Positions 26,943 through 34,953 of a stretch of DNA of 60,591 bases are shown here, one piece after another. Position numbers and translations under genes: made by a program. Source of the DNA: an uncultured Methanomassiliicoccales archaeon (GTDB lineage Archaea > Thermoplasmatota > Thermoplasmata > Methanomassiliicoccales > Methanomethylophilaceae). Positions within the stretch are counted from its first letter, which is position 1. Each line of letters starts with the position of its first letter. Where the stretch lies: NCBI GenBank assembly GCA_934702355.1, contig CAKUXX010000011.1, positions 1 through 60,591 on the forward strand. The letters are read 5' to 3'. Under the pieces are notes generated by a model, which ran no database searches, had not been told where the DNA came from, and was given only the letters and a program-made list of their open reading frames with translations.

Positions 26943-27145
26943 TGGAGATCGCCAGATTCAGACGGCTCTGTCGCGCAACCTTTTTCCTCAGCGCGATGCT
27001 GATTTGCTTCGGCATCGGATTCTATCTCATGGGTGCCGCGACCGCAGGCGTGGTACTGATCATCGTAGGCGTTGCGGCGATGATGATATGCTTCAGCATC
27101 ACCAAGGCATTCGCGATGTACGATTTCCAGCACAGAAGACGCTGA
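26942..27145 (+). CDS. Small two-span membrane protein
   Basis: A 67-residue protein with two hydrophobic helices (about 12-32 and 36-56) and a basic C-terminal tail. Its ATG overlaps the TGA of the FMN-binding protein gene by one base, a coupling typical of a real gene. Function unknown; it may anchor the flavin protein at the membrane together with the 38-residue protein upstream. Confidence 0.65.
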   Translation: MEIARFRRLCRATFFLSAMLICFGIGFYLMGAATAGVVLIIVGVAAMMICFSITKAFAMYDFQHRRR

Positions 27146-27216
27146 CCGATATCGAAGAACATCCGACCCGCAGCGATGTGTGCGTCGGAAGTAGAAGATC
27201 GAGAATTGGTTTTATT

Positions 27217-27234
27217 GGGCCTCCGCAGAGGCCC
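27217..27234. terminator. Hairpin between convergent genes
   Basis: A perfect seven-base-pair stem GGGCCTC-cgca-GAGGCCC lies between the two-span membrane protein gene and the convergent CxxC protein gene. Confidence 0.5.
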
Positions 27235-27241
27235 GGTTCAT

Positions 27242-27439
27242 TCAGAACCTGCTCCTGTCTACCTCTGCGGGCTTGTGTTTCTTGAAACAATCCCTGCAGT
27301 AAACGGGGCGGCCCTGTGTAGGCTTGAAGGGGACCTCGCACTCGACTCCACAGTCCGAGCAGGTAGCCTTGAAGAACTCCTTGGGCTTGTCCCTGTCTCC
27401 CCTGTATCCGCCTCTGTTTCCGTAACCTCCGTATGCCAC
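27242..27439 (-). CDS. CxxC-x17-CxxC zinc-binding protein
   Basis: A 65-residue protein: a Gly/Arg/Tyr-rich head of about 18 residues (AYGGYGNRGGYRGDRDK), then FFKATCSDCGVECEVPFKPT and CRDCFKKHK. The two CxxC pairs are separated by exactly 17 residues, as in the family named after this spacing, common in archaea and anaerobic bacteria. The RGG-like head suggests nucleic-acid binding. The GTG at 27439 is chosen because AAGGAG lies eight bases upstream; the longer frame to 27463 would put the start in front of this site. Confidence 0.7.
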   Translation of the reverse strand: MAYGGYGNRGGYRGDRDKPKEFFKATCSDCGVECEVPFKPTQGRPVYCRDCFKKHKPAEVDRSRF

Positions 27440-27654
27440 TTGTATCACTCCTTGTCGTTCCAAGGTATCCCGAATAATTGCTCCGTGGCCCGACTTGGAC
27501 CGGAGGTTACCTAGACGCCTCTGATTGTAGTCAATGTCGAAGCGGTATATTATGACCTACGTCCGACAATTATCCCGTTCCGTCGGATCCGGATCCGTGC
27601 AGGGACAGGATGTCTGGACATACAGAGACGGAGATGTGATCGATAATGGTCCGA

Positions 27655-28572
27655 TCAAAGGTTCCCGCCGCAATCCGGGCAGATCCACATGCCCTTATAG
27701 CAGACCAGAAGCCCTCCGCATCCGGGGCATACGCGCGAAGGAGACCGGTCGGAAGCTATGACCGACTTCTTGGAAAGGTCCTCGTTGGCCCATGCGATCA
27801 GGGATGTGAGCTCCCTGCTGCGATCGGTCTTGTCCGGACCGTAGAACTGGAGGTTGTCGGCCTCGTTGTAAAGACGTGTGCGCATCTTGTTGAGTGCGCG
27901 TGCCACATTGTTGAAGGAGACCTGCTTTATCTTCTCGTTGGGGAGGATGTTGCTCCTATAACGGACATCGATGTACTCGATGGCCCCGTCCAGGAACTTC
28001 TCAAATTCGGTCTCGTTGGGATATACCGGGACAGATAGGATGAGGTCCCTTTTGGGCAACAGCTCGGGGAAACGGGATATCGTCCTGTCCAAAGCCACCT
28101 TGACAGCGGACCTCATCTCACCTCCGACCTGCCCGTAGATCTTCCTCAGATGGGGTATGTCCTCCTCTGTGGCGACGGATCCCATGCGGGATGCCGCCTT
28201 GATGAACTCTGAACCGGTCGAATGGTCCATTATCTCGAACAATCTGGGGATGAGCTCGTCATCCGAACGGATGACACTCTGATATCCCATGCATGCCAGC
28301 CTGACCTTCTCGCAGTCCTTGCGGCCCATCTCGTCTATCTTGTCCCTTACGGCCCTTTCGCGGACCTCTCCGAAGAGTGTGACGACCTCCGCACGGACGC
28401 GGTCGTCGTCGCAGTCAAGATATCCCTGGAGCAGCGATAGCTTGCTCGGATCGTAGTTGTTGATAAGCCAACGGTCCTCCTGGATGTGCCCGGGACGTCC
28501 TCCCATCACGGAATCGACGTCACCGAGGAAACGCTCCAGATAGACCACGTTGGTCACTGACAAGGCATGCAC
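27655..28572 (-). CDS. Helical repeat protein with C-terminal zinc ribbon
   Basis: The 305-residue protein is predicted entirely helical, with HEAT-like stretches (DRVRAEVVTLFGEVRERAV and similar) in its first half, and a zinc ribbon at the end (CPGCGGLLVCYKGMWICPDCGG). No known family is recognised. The start is uncertain: GTG at 28572 lies inside the likely ribosome-binding site AGAAGG, and a TTG at 28563 or GTG at 28557 is possible. It follows the PC4-like gene by 16 bases, so it may be a partner in transcription or DNA maintenance. Confidence 0.6.
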   Translation of the reverse strand: MHALSVTNVVYLERFLGDVDSVMGGRPGHIQEDRWLINNYDPSKLSLLQGYLDCDDDRVRAEVVTLFGEVRERAVRDKIDEMGRKDCEKVRLACMGYQSVIRSDDELIPRLFEIMDHSTGSEFIKAASRMGSVATEEDIPHLRKIYGQVGGEMRSAVKVALDRTISRFPELLPKRDLILSVPVYPNETEFEKFLDGAIEYIDVRYRSNILPNEKIKQVSFNNVARALNKMRTRLYNEADNLQFYGPDKTDRSRELTSLIAWANEDLSKKSVIASDRSPSRVCPGCGGLLVCYKGMWICPDCGGNL

Positions 28573-28588
28573 CTTCTGATTGGTGTTA

Positions 28589-28810
28589 TCAGATGTCCCT
28601 GGATTCCAGGGCCTTCTTCAGGACTGCGACTTCCTCGTCTGTGAGGGTTATGCCCTTGCTGGTCTTGCTGTGGTCGGGCGACCAGTCCCTTATGTCGTAT
28701 TTAGGGTCCTTGTCGTTCCAGCTGATGAGGTTGAGCTCCTTGGTCCAACCGCTGGGTGATTCGGACAATACTGCGATCTGCTCGACGATTTCACGCTTAA
28801 TCTCTGCCAT
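28589..28810 (-). CDS. PC4/YdbC-like single-strand DNA-binding protein
   Basis: A 73-residue protein matching the YdbC/PC4 family: VEQIAVLSESPSGWTKELNL, SWNDKDPKYDIRDWSPDH and GITLTDEEV. These are homologues of the eukaryotic coactivator PC4, which bind single-stranded DNA as dimers. The length is complete. Upstream TTAAG elements about 27 bases before the ATG suggest a leaderless transcript. It leads a two-gene unit with the helical zinc-ribbon protein. Confidence 0.85.
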   Translation of the reverse strand: MAEIKREIVEQIAVLSESPSGWTKELNLISWNDKDPKYDIRDWSPDHSKTSKGITLTDEEVAVLKKALESRDI

Positions 28811-28975
28811 GATGACCTATTGCGCGAATGGATGATCTGTTCTTAACATTTGTCTTAAAACGCGCGCGTACATGAAAGGGAGAGCGTAATGCTTTTATCG
28901 TGGTGGCGATGATTGCAAATCAACGGTTGGATGCAATTGTCACGAGAAGTGATTATCAACGGACGTGTGTAAGCA

Positions 28976-30256
28976 ATGGATTCTGCAGTCATAGCTTACA
29001 TCGCGATCATTGCGGTATTGGTTGTGTTCTCGGCGTTCTTCTCTATGTCCGAGACGGCCTTCACCAGTGTAAATCAGGTACGTTTGAAGAAATTGGCCAA
29101 GGATGGCGATGCCAAAGCGGCACGCACCCTGAATATCTTGGAGAACTACGACAAGTTCCTCACGACCATCCTCATCGGTAACAACCTTGTCAACATCGGT
29201 GCAAGTTCGCTTGCGACCGTGATGTTCGGCATCATACTGATCGGGATGACCTCGTCGGCGGTCTCCGTGGTCTCCACTGTGGTGATGACCCTGCTGGTCC
29301 TCATCTGCGGAGAGATCACCCCCAAGACCCTCGCCAAGAGGAACCCGGAGAAGTATGCGATGAAGATCTGTACCGTCGTGTACTACATCGAGATCGTCCT
29401 GACCCCGCTGTCTTGGGTGTTCACCAAGATCACCCTCGCCGTCGGTCGCAACTCCGGAGAGTCCCCCACCATGACCGAGGACGAACTGGAGGTCATGATC
29501 GACGAGATCGAGGAGGACGGGGTCATCGAGAAGAACGAAGGCGAACTGATCAAGTCCGCCATCAGATTCGATGACACCCAGGTCGGAGAGGTCTTCGTCC
29601 CCAGGGTCGACGTCGTCGGAATCTCGAGCACCGCCTGCCTTGATGAGGTCGGACAGACGTTCAGCGCGAGCGGATTCTCCAGGATACCCGTGTACAGGAA
29701 CAGCATAGACGACATCATCGGAGTGGTCTACGCCAAGGAGTACTACAGCAACCTGTTCATGGGAAGATCGTTCGAGCTCAAGGACATCACGCGTCCCGTC
29801 AAGTACGTGCCCGAGACAATGAGCATCGCCACTGTCCTGAACGATTTCCAGAAGTCCAAGATCCATCTGGCCGTGGTCCTCGATTCATATGGAGGCACCA
29901 TGGGAATAGTCACTCTGGAGGATGTGCTGGAAGAGCTTGTCGGCGACATATGGGACGAGAGCGATGTCATACAGCAGGATGTCGTGTCCGCAGGCGACGA
30001 CAAGTACATCGTCAAAGGGAATGCGAACATCTTCGACGCCACGGAATCCATGAACGTTGAGTTCGATCCGGAAGAGTACGACGACTACTCCGTCACGGGG
30101 TATGTGATGTACAAACTCGGAAGGTACCCGCTGAAGGGAGATGTCGTTGACACACCCAACTTCACTATAACCGTGAAGGCCGTCAAAGGCCGCAGGGCGA
30201 CCGAGTGCCTCTTCGATGTGAAGAGGCCTCAGGAAGAACCGTCCGAAGAAGAATGA
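28976..30256 (+). CDS. CNNM/HlyC-CorC family membrane protein
   Basis: The 426-residue protein begins with a DUF21/CNNM membrane domain of four segments (SAVIAYIAIIAVLVVFSAFF, with the family motif MSETAFTSVN, and the NNLVNIGASS segment). A pair of CBS domains follows (IMVPR-type start EVFVPRVDVVGISS, and ITRPVKYVPETM) and a CorC_HlyC C-terminal domain (VTGYVMYKLGRYPLKGDVV). Members export magnesium or cobalt or mediate related ion movement. It is convergent with, and overlaps by 28 bases, the RNA-binding protein gene at 30229. Confidence 0.92.
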   Translation: MDSAVIAYIAIIAVLVVFSAFFSMSETAFTSVNQVRLKKLAKDGDAKAARTLNILENYDKFLTTILIGNNLVNIGASSLATVMFGIILIGMTSSAVSVVSTVVMTLLVLICGEITPKTLAKRNPEKYAMKICTVVYYIEIVLTPLSWVFTKITLAVGRNSGESPTMTEDELEVMIDEIEEDGVIEKNEGELIKSAIRFDDTQVGEVFVPRVDVVGISSTACLDEVGQTFSASGFSRIPVYRNSIDDIIGVVYAKEYYSNLFMGRSFELKDITRPVKYVPETMSIATVLNDFQKSKIHLAVVLDSYGGTMGIVTLEDVLEELVGDIWDESDVIQQDVVSAGDDKYIVKGNANIFDATESMNVEFDPEEYDDYSVTGYVMYKLGRYPLKGDVVDTPNFTITVKAVKGRRATECLFDVKRPQEEPSEEE

Positions 30257-30687
30257 TCTTCGATCCCGGTCAGGAAATCATCCATGATCCTGACCGCGAT
30301 CTCCTTTCTTGCAGGGTGCGACTGCACCTTGCCCGTTATCGATATCACATCGCCGTGATGGGCTATCTCGTACACCCCTTCCACGGCCTTCTGCTTGTCG
30401 AGCCTCATGTAGAACACGCAGTCCTCGTCCACACGGTTCTCCATATCATCCACGAGCCATCCGCGGATGTCCCCGCCCAGCTTCTCGAAGAGCTGCCTGA
30501 ACTGCTTCTGCTTGGTCAGTCTGGCCTCGAGGATGGTCATCGTGTTCCCGTGTTCGCTCTCCGTGAGCTCCTCCGAGTACTCGGCATCTCCGAGGAGATC
30601 TTCCATGACCTCCTCCAGAAGCTCCTTCCTCTCGGTTGCATAACAGAATGTCTGGACCCTTATCCAGTGAAATGTTGTAGACGGCAT
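30229..30687 (-). CDS. RNA-binding protein of the archaeal COG1325 family
   Basis: A 152-residue protein with the COG1325 pattern FHWIRVQTFCYATERKELLE and GNTMTILEARLTKQKQFRQL, ending in a Ser/Asp tail. The family is an RNA-binding domain of the archaeal exosome neighbourhood. The ATG at 30687 is preferred to the GTG at 30693, which abuts the GGAGG site; the site is at good distance for the ATG. It begins two bases after the stop of the upstream membrane protein gene. Its 3' end overlaps the convergent CorC-like gene. Confidence 0.75.
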   Translation of the reverse strand: MPSTTFHWIRVQTFCYATERKELLEEVMEDLLGDAEYSEELTESEHGNTMTILEARLTKQKQFRQLFEKLGGDIRGWLVDDMENRVDEDCVFYMRLDKQKAVEGVYEIAHHGDVISITGKVQSHPARKEIAVRIMDDFLTGIEDHSSSDGSS

Positions 30688-30689
30688 CT

Positions 30690-31166
30690 TCACTCCTCCT
30701 TCCTTATCGATGATATCGCTTCGAAGGCCTCATCAGGCGTGGTGGTAGAAAAAACCACGACCCTCTTGCCGAGGAGCTTGAGAGCCACTCCGAAATCATC
30801 TCCGATGCATGTGAAGGACCTGTGCTTCACACCCTTGAGGTTCCAATTTGCATAGTTCCTGATGTCCCCCAGCTCACCCTTGCGGAGGTCTATGATCTCC
30901 TCGGCCGGGATCTGAACCTTCCTGAATGCATAGACGATCTCCACGCCGGAGGCGGAGACGGCCACATCCATCTTAAGGACAAAAAGGACGACGATCACAG
31001 CTATGAACAGAACGGCCGATGCGAGTACGGTCCACAACGGCATGTCGATATCCATGAATATGCAGGATATCGCCATGAACGCCAAGGTGGCCAGGAGGAC
31101 CCCCGCCGTTATCAGCGAAAGGTCTTTCGGCATGATCGGCCGGCTCTCTGTGAATATGGAATCCAT
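30690..31166 (-). CDS. Two-span membrane protein, PH-like cytoplasmic part
   Basis: A 158-residue protein with two transmembrane helices (about 18-36 and 42-62) followed by a soluble beta-rich domain of about 90 residues resembling bacterial PH/DUF2244-like folds. The ATG at 31166 is set by an ATATAAAG box about 27 bases upstream (leaderless); longer starts would lie in the promoter. It is co-transcribed with the COG1325 protein gene. Function unknown. Confidence 0.6.
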   Translation of the reverse strand: MDSIFTESRPIMPKDLSLITAGVLLATLAFMAISCIFMDIDMPLWTVLASAVLFIAVIVVLFVLKMDVAVSASGVEIVYAFRKVQIPAEEIIDLRKGELGDIRNYANWNLKGVKHRSFTCIGDDFGVALKLLGKRVVVFSTTTPDEAFEAISSIRKEE

Positions 31167-31373
31167 GCACACCCATCATCACTCCCCTTTATATCCGGTG
31201 TGCCTGAAGGGCCGTCATCGCGGTGCGGAAACGTGATGCACACCCGTCGGAACAGGATGATACGGCCGCCAAATCTCCTAGACAGTATATCCGAACTATC
31301 AAGACAATCGACGAGAAGCATCCAGACATCGGCCGTTATTCACTCCGTCTGTGTTTAATACCAAAAAAATTGT

Positions 31374-31389
31374 CAAAAGGTTTATATTA
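31374..31389 (+). promoter_or_regulatory. Promoter of tRNA-Ile
   Basis: CAAAAGG followed by TTTATATTA matches a BRE plus TATA box and ends 25 bases before the tRNA. Confidence 0.7.
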
Positions 31390-31413
31390 TACCTATGGCT
31401 CACGGGTCATAGC

Positions 31414-31488
31414 GGTCCCCTAGCTTAGCCTGGTTGGAGCGCCCGGCTGATAACCGGGAGGTCTTGAGTTCGAATCTCAAGGGGACCA
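31414..31488 (+). tRNA. tRNA-Ile (GAT)
   Basis: A 75-base tRNA with acceptor GGTCCCC/GGGGACC, D arm AGCTTAGCCTGGTTGGAGC, anticodon stem CCCGG/CCGGG with loop CTGATAA (anticodon GAT), and T arm TTGAG-TTCGAAT-CTCAA. The discriminator is A and CCA is not encoded. No intron. Confidence 0.95.
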
Positions 31489-31630
31489 CTCATCCATTCT
31501 CATCATTTGTGATTCGTCCCATTGTCGATTCGTTCCTCGTTCGACAGCGTCATGTAAAAATCGGTCCGACGACCGTTTCAGAAGATAAGGGAAGAATGGT
31601 CGGGAGGTCCCGACCGATGTTTTTCGTGCT

Positions 31631-32257
31631 TCACTGAGGTTCTGCGACCTCTGGTTCGTACATGTACTTCCTGCAAAACGGGATCAGCATGCATCCGACC
31701 GCGTTTCCGAGGATCGCGATGACATCGAACACAAGTGCGTCGAGCGTGAACTCCCCTGCGGAACAGAAGTAGAACATGTCCGCGATCGAGTGCTCGAAGC
31801 CTGCGAGGATGAACACCGGGACACAGAAGAATATCGCAAGGAAGCTGTTCCTCTGCTTGTAGAAATCCACTGCGATGAACATCAGTATACCGCAGAAGAT
31901 CGCACGGAAGAAGATCTCGTGATAGTCCAGCAGGAGTTTGTTCGCAACAAGCGTCTGGGCCTGGTCCAGGGGCATCATCAGCCCTGTGACGAGACTGCCC
32001 ACGAAGTTACCGATTATTATCACGAGTATACCGATCAGGTAAGACGGAGGATTATCCACCGCATATCCGACCTTACCAGTGTACAGGTCCAGCTTGAAGG
32101 CGACGACGGTCATCAGTCCTACCGAGAACAGGATGGCCCCGACCCACTTCGGATCGGTCTTGAGGAACACGCAGCAACCGATCGCTATCGCCATTCCCGC
32201 GAGGAATGCGCGTATGAACATTCTAGAATAACGTCCGATCATGATATCATAGCTCAT
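31631..32257 (-). CDS. Formate/nitrite transporter (FNT) family channel
   Basis: The 208-residue protein has six transmembrane segments and family features, such as FIRAFLAGMAIAIGCCVFLK at the start, the conserved half-helix region (VGLMTVVAFKLDLYTGKVGY) and the second half helix near GFEHSIADMFYF. FNT channels pass formate, nitrite, acetate or hydrosulfide; here formate or hydrosulfide is plausible. The ATG at 32257 overlaps the upstream acetyltransferase stop by 11 bases; a longer start would run deep into that gene. Confidence 0.85.
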   Translation of the reverse strand: MSYDIMIGRYSRMFIRAFLAGMAIAIGCCVFLKTDPKWVGAILFSVGLMTVVAFKLDLYTGKVGYAVDNPPSYLIGILVIIIGNFVGSLVTGLMMPLDQAQTLVANKLLLDYHEIFFRAIFCGILMFIAVDFYKQRNSFLAIFFCVPVFILAGFEHSIADMFYFCSAGEFTLDALVFDVIAILGNAVGCMLIPFCRKYMYEPEVAEPQ

Positions 32258-32732
32258 GGTAGAACAGGAGTATCGTCCTGTACTCCCCGTTCTTGTCACG
32301 GAATCCGCCCGGGATCATCCCGAGCCTGTGGAATCCTTTCTTCTCATAGATGTGAATCGCAGACGCGTTGTCCTGGACGACCGCGTTGAACTGCATTATC
32401 CTGAACCCTTCCTCGGAAGCAACCCTCATGGAATCGTCCACCAGGGCAGAGCCTATGCCCTTCCCGGCCATGGTCGGATCCACGGCATAGGATGCGTTGG
32501 ATATGTGTCCGCATCTTCCGACGTTGTTCGGATGCAGGATGTAGAGACCTGCCACGGTCCCGTCGACGACGGCCACGCCGCAGTATGTCTGGGAACCGAA
32601 GAACCCCTCTGCTTCTGAAACGGACAGCACATCCTCCTGGGGGAATGCCATTCCGCGCTCCACCACGGAGTTCCAGATACGGGCCATAGCAGGGACGTCG
32701 CTTTGGACGTACTTTCTCACTTCTATGTCCAT
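32247..32732 (-). CDS. GNAT family N-acetyltransferase
   Basis: A 161-residue GNAT enzyme: EVRKYVQSDVPAMARIWNSV at the start, the acetyl-CoA loop in MAGKGIGSALVDDSM (R/Q-x-x-G-x-G/A type) and the motif ASAIHIYEKKGFHRLG. The phosphinothricin acetyltransferase-like subgroup fits, with PGGFRDKNGEYRTILLF at the end. The substrate is unknown. A palindromic TATA box 27 bases before the ATG indicates a leaderless message. It heads a two-gene unit with the FNT channel. Confidence 0.85.
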   Translation of the reverse strand: MDIEVRKYVQSDVPAMARIWNSVVERGMAFPQEDVLSVSEAEGFFGSQTYCGVAVVDGTVAGLYILHPNNVGRCGHISNASYAVDPTMAGKGIGSALVDDSMRVASEEGFRIMQFNAVVQDNASAIHIYEKKGFHRLGMIPGGFRDKNGEYRTILLFYHEL

Positions 32733-32752
32733 GATTGTTGGAATCCACTATC

Positions 32753-32764
32753 GCCTTATAAGGC
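32753..32764 (-). promoter_or_regulatory. Palindromic TATA element of the acetyltransferase gene
   Basis: GCCTTATAAGGC is a perfect 12-base palindrome containing the TATA box, centred 27 bases before the start codon. It is the second TATA-centred palindrome in the window after the one at 9664. Confidence 0.45.
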
Positions 32765-32787
32765 CATATCCCACGGTCGGAACGGCC

Positions 32788-34110
32788 CCCAGGGCCTGGG
32801 AACATATTATAAATGCTAGGAGATAGCGTGTTGGTGACTTTCGTGACCTCGTGCCGTCTCCTTCCAACGTGGTCGACAGAGTCGGCCGTTCACCGCTGAG
32901 CGGAGGGTCTGCGTATTCAAGCCCTTGCGTAATATGTTGATGGCGGCGTTCCGATCCCTATCCATGACCATACCGCAGCAATCGCATTGGTACGTCCTCT
33001 CGGACAGTTGAAGATCGGCCTTCACGTTCCCGCATCCTGAGCAGGTGCGCGACGTGTTCCGGGGATCCACGAGGATGAGTTCGGTCCCAGCCTCCTCCGC
33101 TCTGGACCTCAGCATCCTGATGAGCTCTCCCCAGCTCGCCTCCGTGTATCTGTCACGTACGGCCGGACCTTGGCCCGGCCTCTCCTTCATCTTCTTGACG
33201 TTCAGTTCCTCGAACACGATGACGTCGTTCTTCCTGACGATGTCATGTGAAAGCTTATGGAGGAACCCTCTGCGCTTCCTCCGGATGTCCTGATGGACAG
33301 AGGCGAGCTTAACCCTCTCCTTCTCCCAGCTCGGAGATCCTGGTTCGTGCTTCTGCATTCTAGCTTGGATCTTGGCGATCTTCGGCTTCCCGAGCTTGTA
33401 GAAATCCGGGACGCGGATCTTCTCTCCGGACGAATCGGTGACAAGATCCTTGAGACCGAGGTCGTATCCGGTCTCCACATTGCCGTCGAGGTTTGTCCTC
33501 CCGTATCCCTCTTCTATCCTGTAAACTATGACTGCATACCACTTGCCTTTGGCATCCCTGCGGACTGTGCAGGTCCTCATCTCGCCTTTGGGGTGATAGT
33601 CGTGGCGGAATCTGATGTCGCCGATCTTGGACAGGTGCAGGCGGTCGCCCCCGAACTCGAATCCCTTCGGGGATTCATAGCAGAAGGAGTCGTAGCGGTT
33701 GCGGGACCTGAACCTCGGAACATGCGTGAGCTGTCCTGTCTTGTTCGGATGACATCCCTTCATCGCCCTGTGGACGCGGTCGGTAACGTTCTGACGGCAG
33801 GTGGAGTATGCTCCGCTCTTTATCTCCGGATGTGCGTTGGAGATCTCGGTCATCCTTCTGTTCAGCTCGAACTTCGACCTCTTCGCGCCTTCTGATGTGT
33901 AATGCGCCAGCTCATCTTCGAGAAGCATGTTGTACAAGTCACAGCAACAGCCGAGAGTACTCTCGAGCTTCCGGGTCGCTGTTGCATTGGGATACAGTCT
34001 GTATGTGACCGTCTTGTACCTGTGATGCTCCTCCATGATCGAACAGTGGATGTTGCGGTATATAAATCGAATCGAGGGGTCACCGAAAATGTCCCAACAC
34101 GCTGGTCACC
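32788..34110 (-). mobile_element. Lone TnpB element (IS200/IS605 group, IS1341-like)
   Basis: The element consists of a single tnpB with no tnpA. An inverted ten-base match, AGCGTGTTGG (32825-32834, inside the tnpB end) and CCAACACGCT (34094-34103, upstream), and a GGTCACC direct repeat (34076 and 34104) may mark its ends. A short stem CCCAG-ggc-CTGGG (32788-32800) lies 16 bases past tnpB where the end of an omega RNA would be expected. Borders are tentative. Confidence 0.6.
32816..34036 (-). CDS. tnpB: TnpB RNA-guided nuclease of an IS605-type element
   Basis: The 406-residue protein has a complete RuvC active site: Asp192 in GYDLGLKD, Glu276 in VFEELNV, and Asp361 in DRDRNAAIN. The zinc finger is also complete (Cys332, Cys335, Cys351, Cys354). 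The N-terminal RLYPNATATRKLESTLGCCC and the C-terminal helix are typical. It is intact, so probably active; TnpB proteins of this type cut DNA using an RNA from the element's 3' end. The stop is TAG; reading through it would add only two residues. A TTTATATAC box 27 bases upstream of the ATG suggests a leaderless message. No tnpA lies near it. Confidence 0.9.
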   Translation of the reverse strand: MEEHHRYKTVTYRLYPNATATRKLESTLGCCCDLYNMLLEDELAHYTSEGAKRSKFELNRRMTEISNAHPEIKSGAYSTCRQNVTDRVHRAMKGCHPNKTGQLTHVPRFRSRNRYDSFCYESPKGFEFGGDRLHLSKIGDIRFRHDYHPKGEMRTCTVRRDAKGKWYAVIVYRIEEGYGRTNLDGNVETGYDLGLKDLVTDSSGEKIRVPDFYKLGKPKIAKIQARMQKHEPGSPSWEKERVKLASVHQDIRRKRRGFLHKLSHDIVRKNDVIVFEELNVKKMKERPGQGPAVRDRYTEASWGELIRMLRSRAEEAGTELILVDPRNTSRTCSGCGNVKADLQLSERTYQCDCCGMVMDRDRNAAINILRKGLNTQTLRSAVNGRLCRPRWKETARGHESHQHAIS

Positions 34111-34150
34111 TACCCTACTATTATATGAATAATGGGGATTAGAGCATCAG

Positions 34151-34666
34151 ATGAAAGGTGACCTGTCGACACTGAAGAAAGTATGCCTCTATGGATCAAA
34201 GGTCATGACCGCGGGAATGGCCGTCATAGCCGTGGTCATCCTGGTCCTGATTGTTTTGGGTATCGGATCGCTGATCAGCGGTGACATCTCCGCCGCGCTC
34301 GACGGAATGATCGGGACATCCTCCGAAGACAGCACCGCCGTCAGGATGTGCTCGTTCCTTGCTATCCTAACGGTGTTCGTTTTGGCTTTCGTGACCGTGA
34401 AGGCCGTCAGGGATCAGATGCTGTCGATCCGTTCCGAGCACAGCCCGTTCACCGAGGACAACACCCGCAGGCTGATCGTCATGTCCAAGATCTACATCGC
34501 AGGCGCCGTGATATTGGGGATCTTGGAACTGGCCAACGGACACGGCGCCGCATCGGTCGCATTCATGTTCTTCGGATGCATCCTTCTGTCCACTGTCCTG
34601 TACGTCTTCGCCCTGATGGTCAGATACGGCGCGGTTCTGCAGAATGAGTCGGACCATACGCTCTGA
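34151..34666 (+). CDS. DUF2975-type membrane protein
   Basis: A 171-residue protein with four transmembrane helices (about 20-42, 62-85, 110-130, 135-158), and the short segment SEHSPFTEDNTRRL that is typical of the DUF2975 family. It is followed after nine bases by an XRE-type regulator, the usual partner of this family. Together they are a small membrane/regulator module of unknown role. Confidence 0.75.
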   Translation: MKGDLSTLKKVCLYGSKVMTAGMAVIAVVILVLIVLGIGSLISGDISAALDGMIGTSSEDSTAVRMCSFLAILTVFVLAFVTVKAVRDQMLSIRSEHSPFTEDNTRRLIVMSKIYIAGAVILGILELANGHGAASVAFMFFGCILLSTVLYVFALMVRYGAVLQNESDHTL

Positions 34667-34675
34667 GGTGCCGAG

Positions 34676-34885
34676 ATGACGATAATCCTCAGATTGGACC
34701 GTGTGATGGCAGACAGGAAGATGTCGCTCAACGAGCTGGCGGAGCTTGTCGGGATCAGCAACGTGAACCTGTCCAACATAAAGACGGGGAAGATCTGCGC
34801 CATAAGGTTCTCCACCCTCAACGGCATATGCAAAGCACTGAACTGCCAGCCGGGCGACATAATCGAATATGTCGATGATGAATGA
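34676..34885 (+). CDS. Small XRE-type helix-turn-helix regulator (YozG-like)
   Basis: A 69-residue protein that is a single HTH: RLDRVMADRKMSLNELAELV, then GISNVNLSNIKTGK and CKALNCQPGDIIEYV. The family commonly follows a DUF2975 membrane protein. It begins nine bases after the stop of that gene, with GAGGTG just before the ATG. It probably regulates its own operon. Confidence 0.85.
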   Translation: MTIILRLDRVMADRKMSLNELAELVGISNVNLSNIKTGKICAIRFSTLNGICKALNCQPGDIIEYVDDE

Positions 34886-34953
34886 TTTAACGATAATCAT
34901 TAATTTTTTAATTATAGTCAATATTTTAATATCACCTTCCGGATTGGTTTTCA

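Noticed and set aside
32816..32818. TAG stop of tnpB as another pyrrolysine codon
   Set aside because: Read-through would add only two residues before TAA, and the protein is complete at the TAG.
34886..34953. Fur-like GATAATCATTA and AT-rich inverted sequences before the transporter gene
   Set aside because: Only a partial match in an AT-rich promoter region; too weak to call a metal-regulator site.
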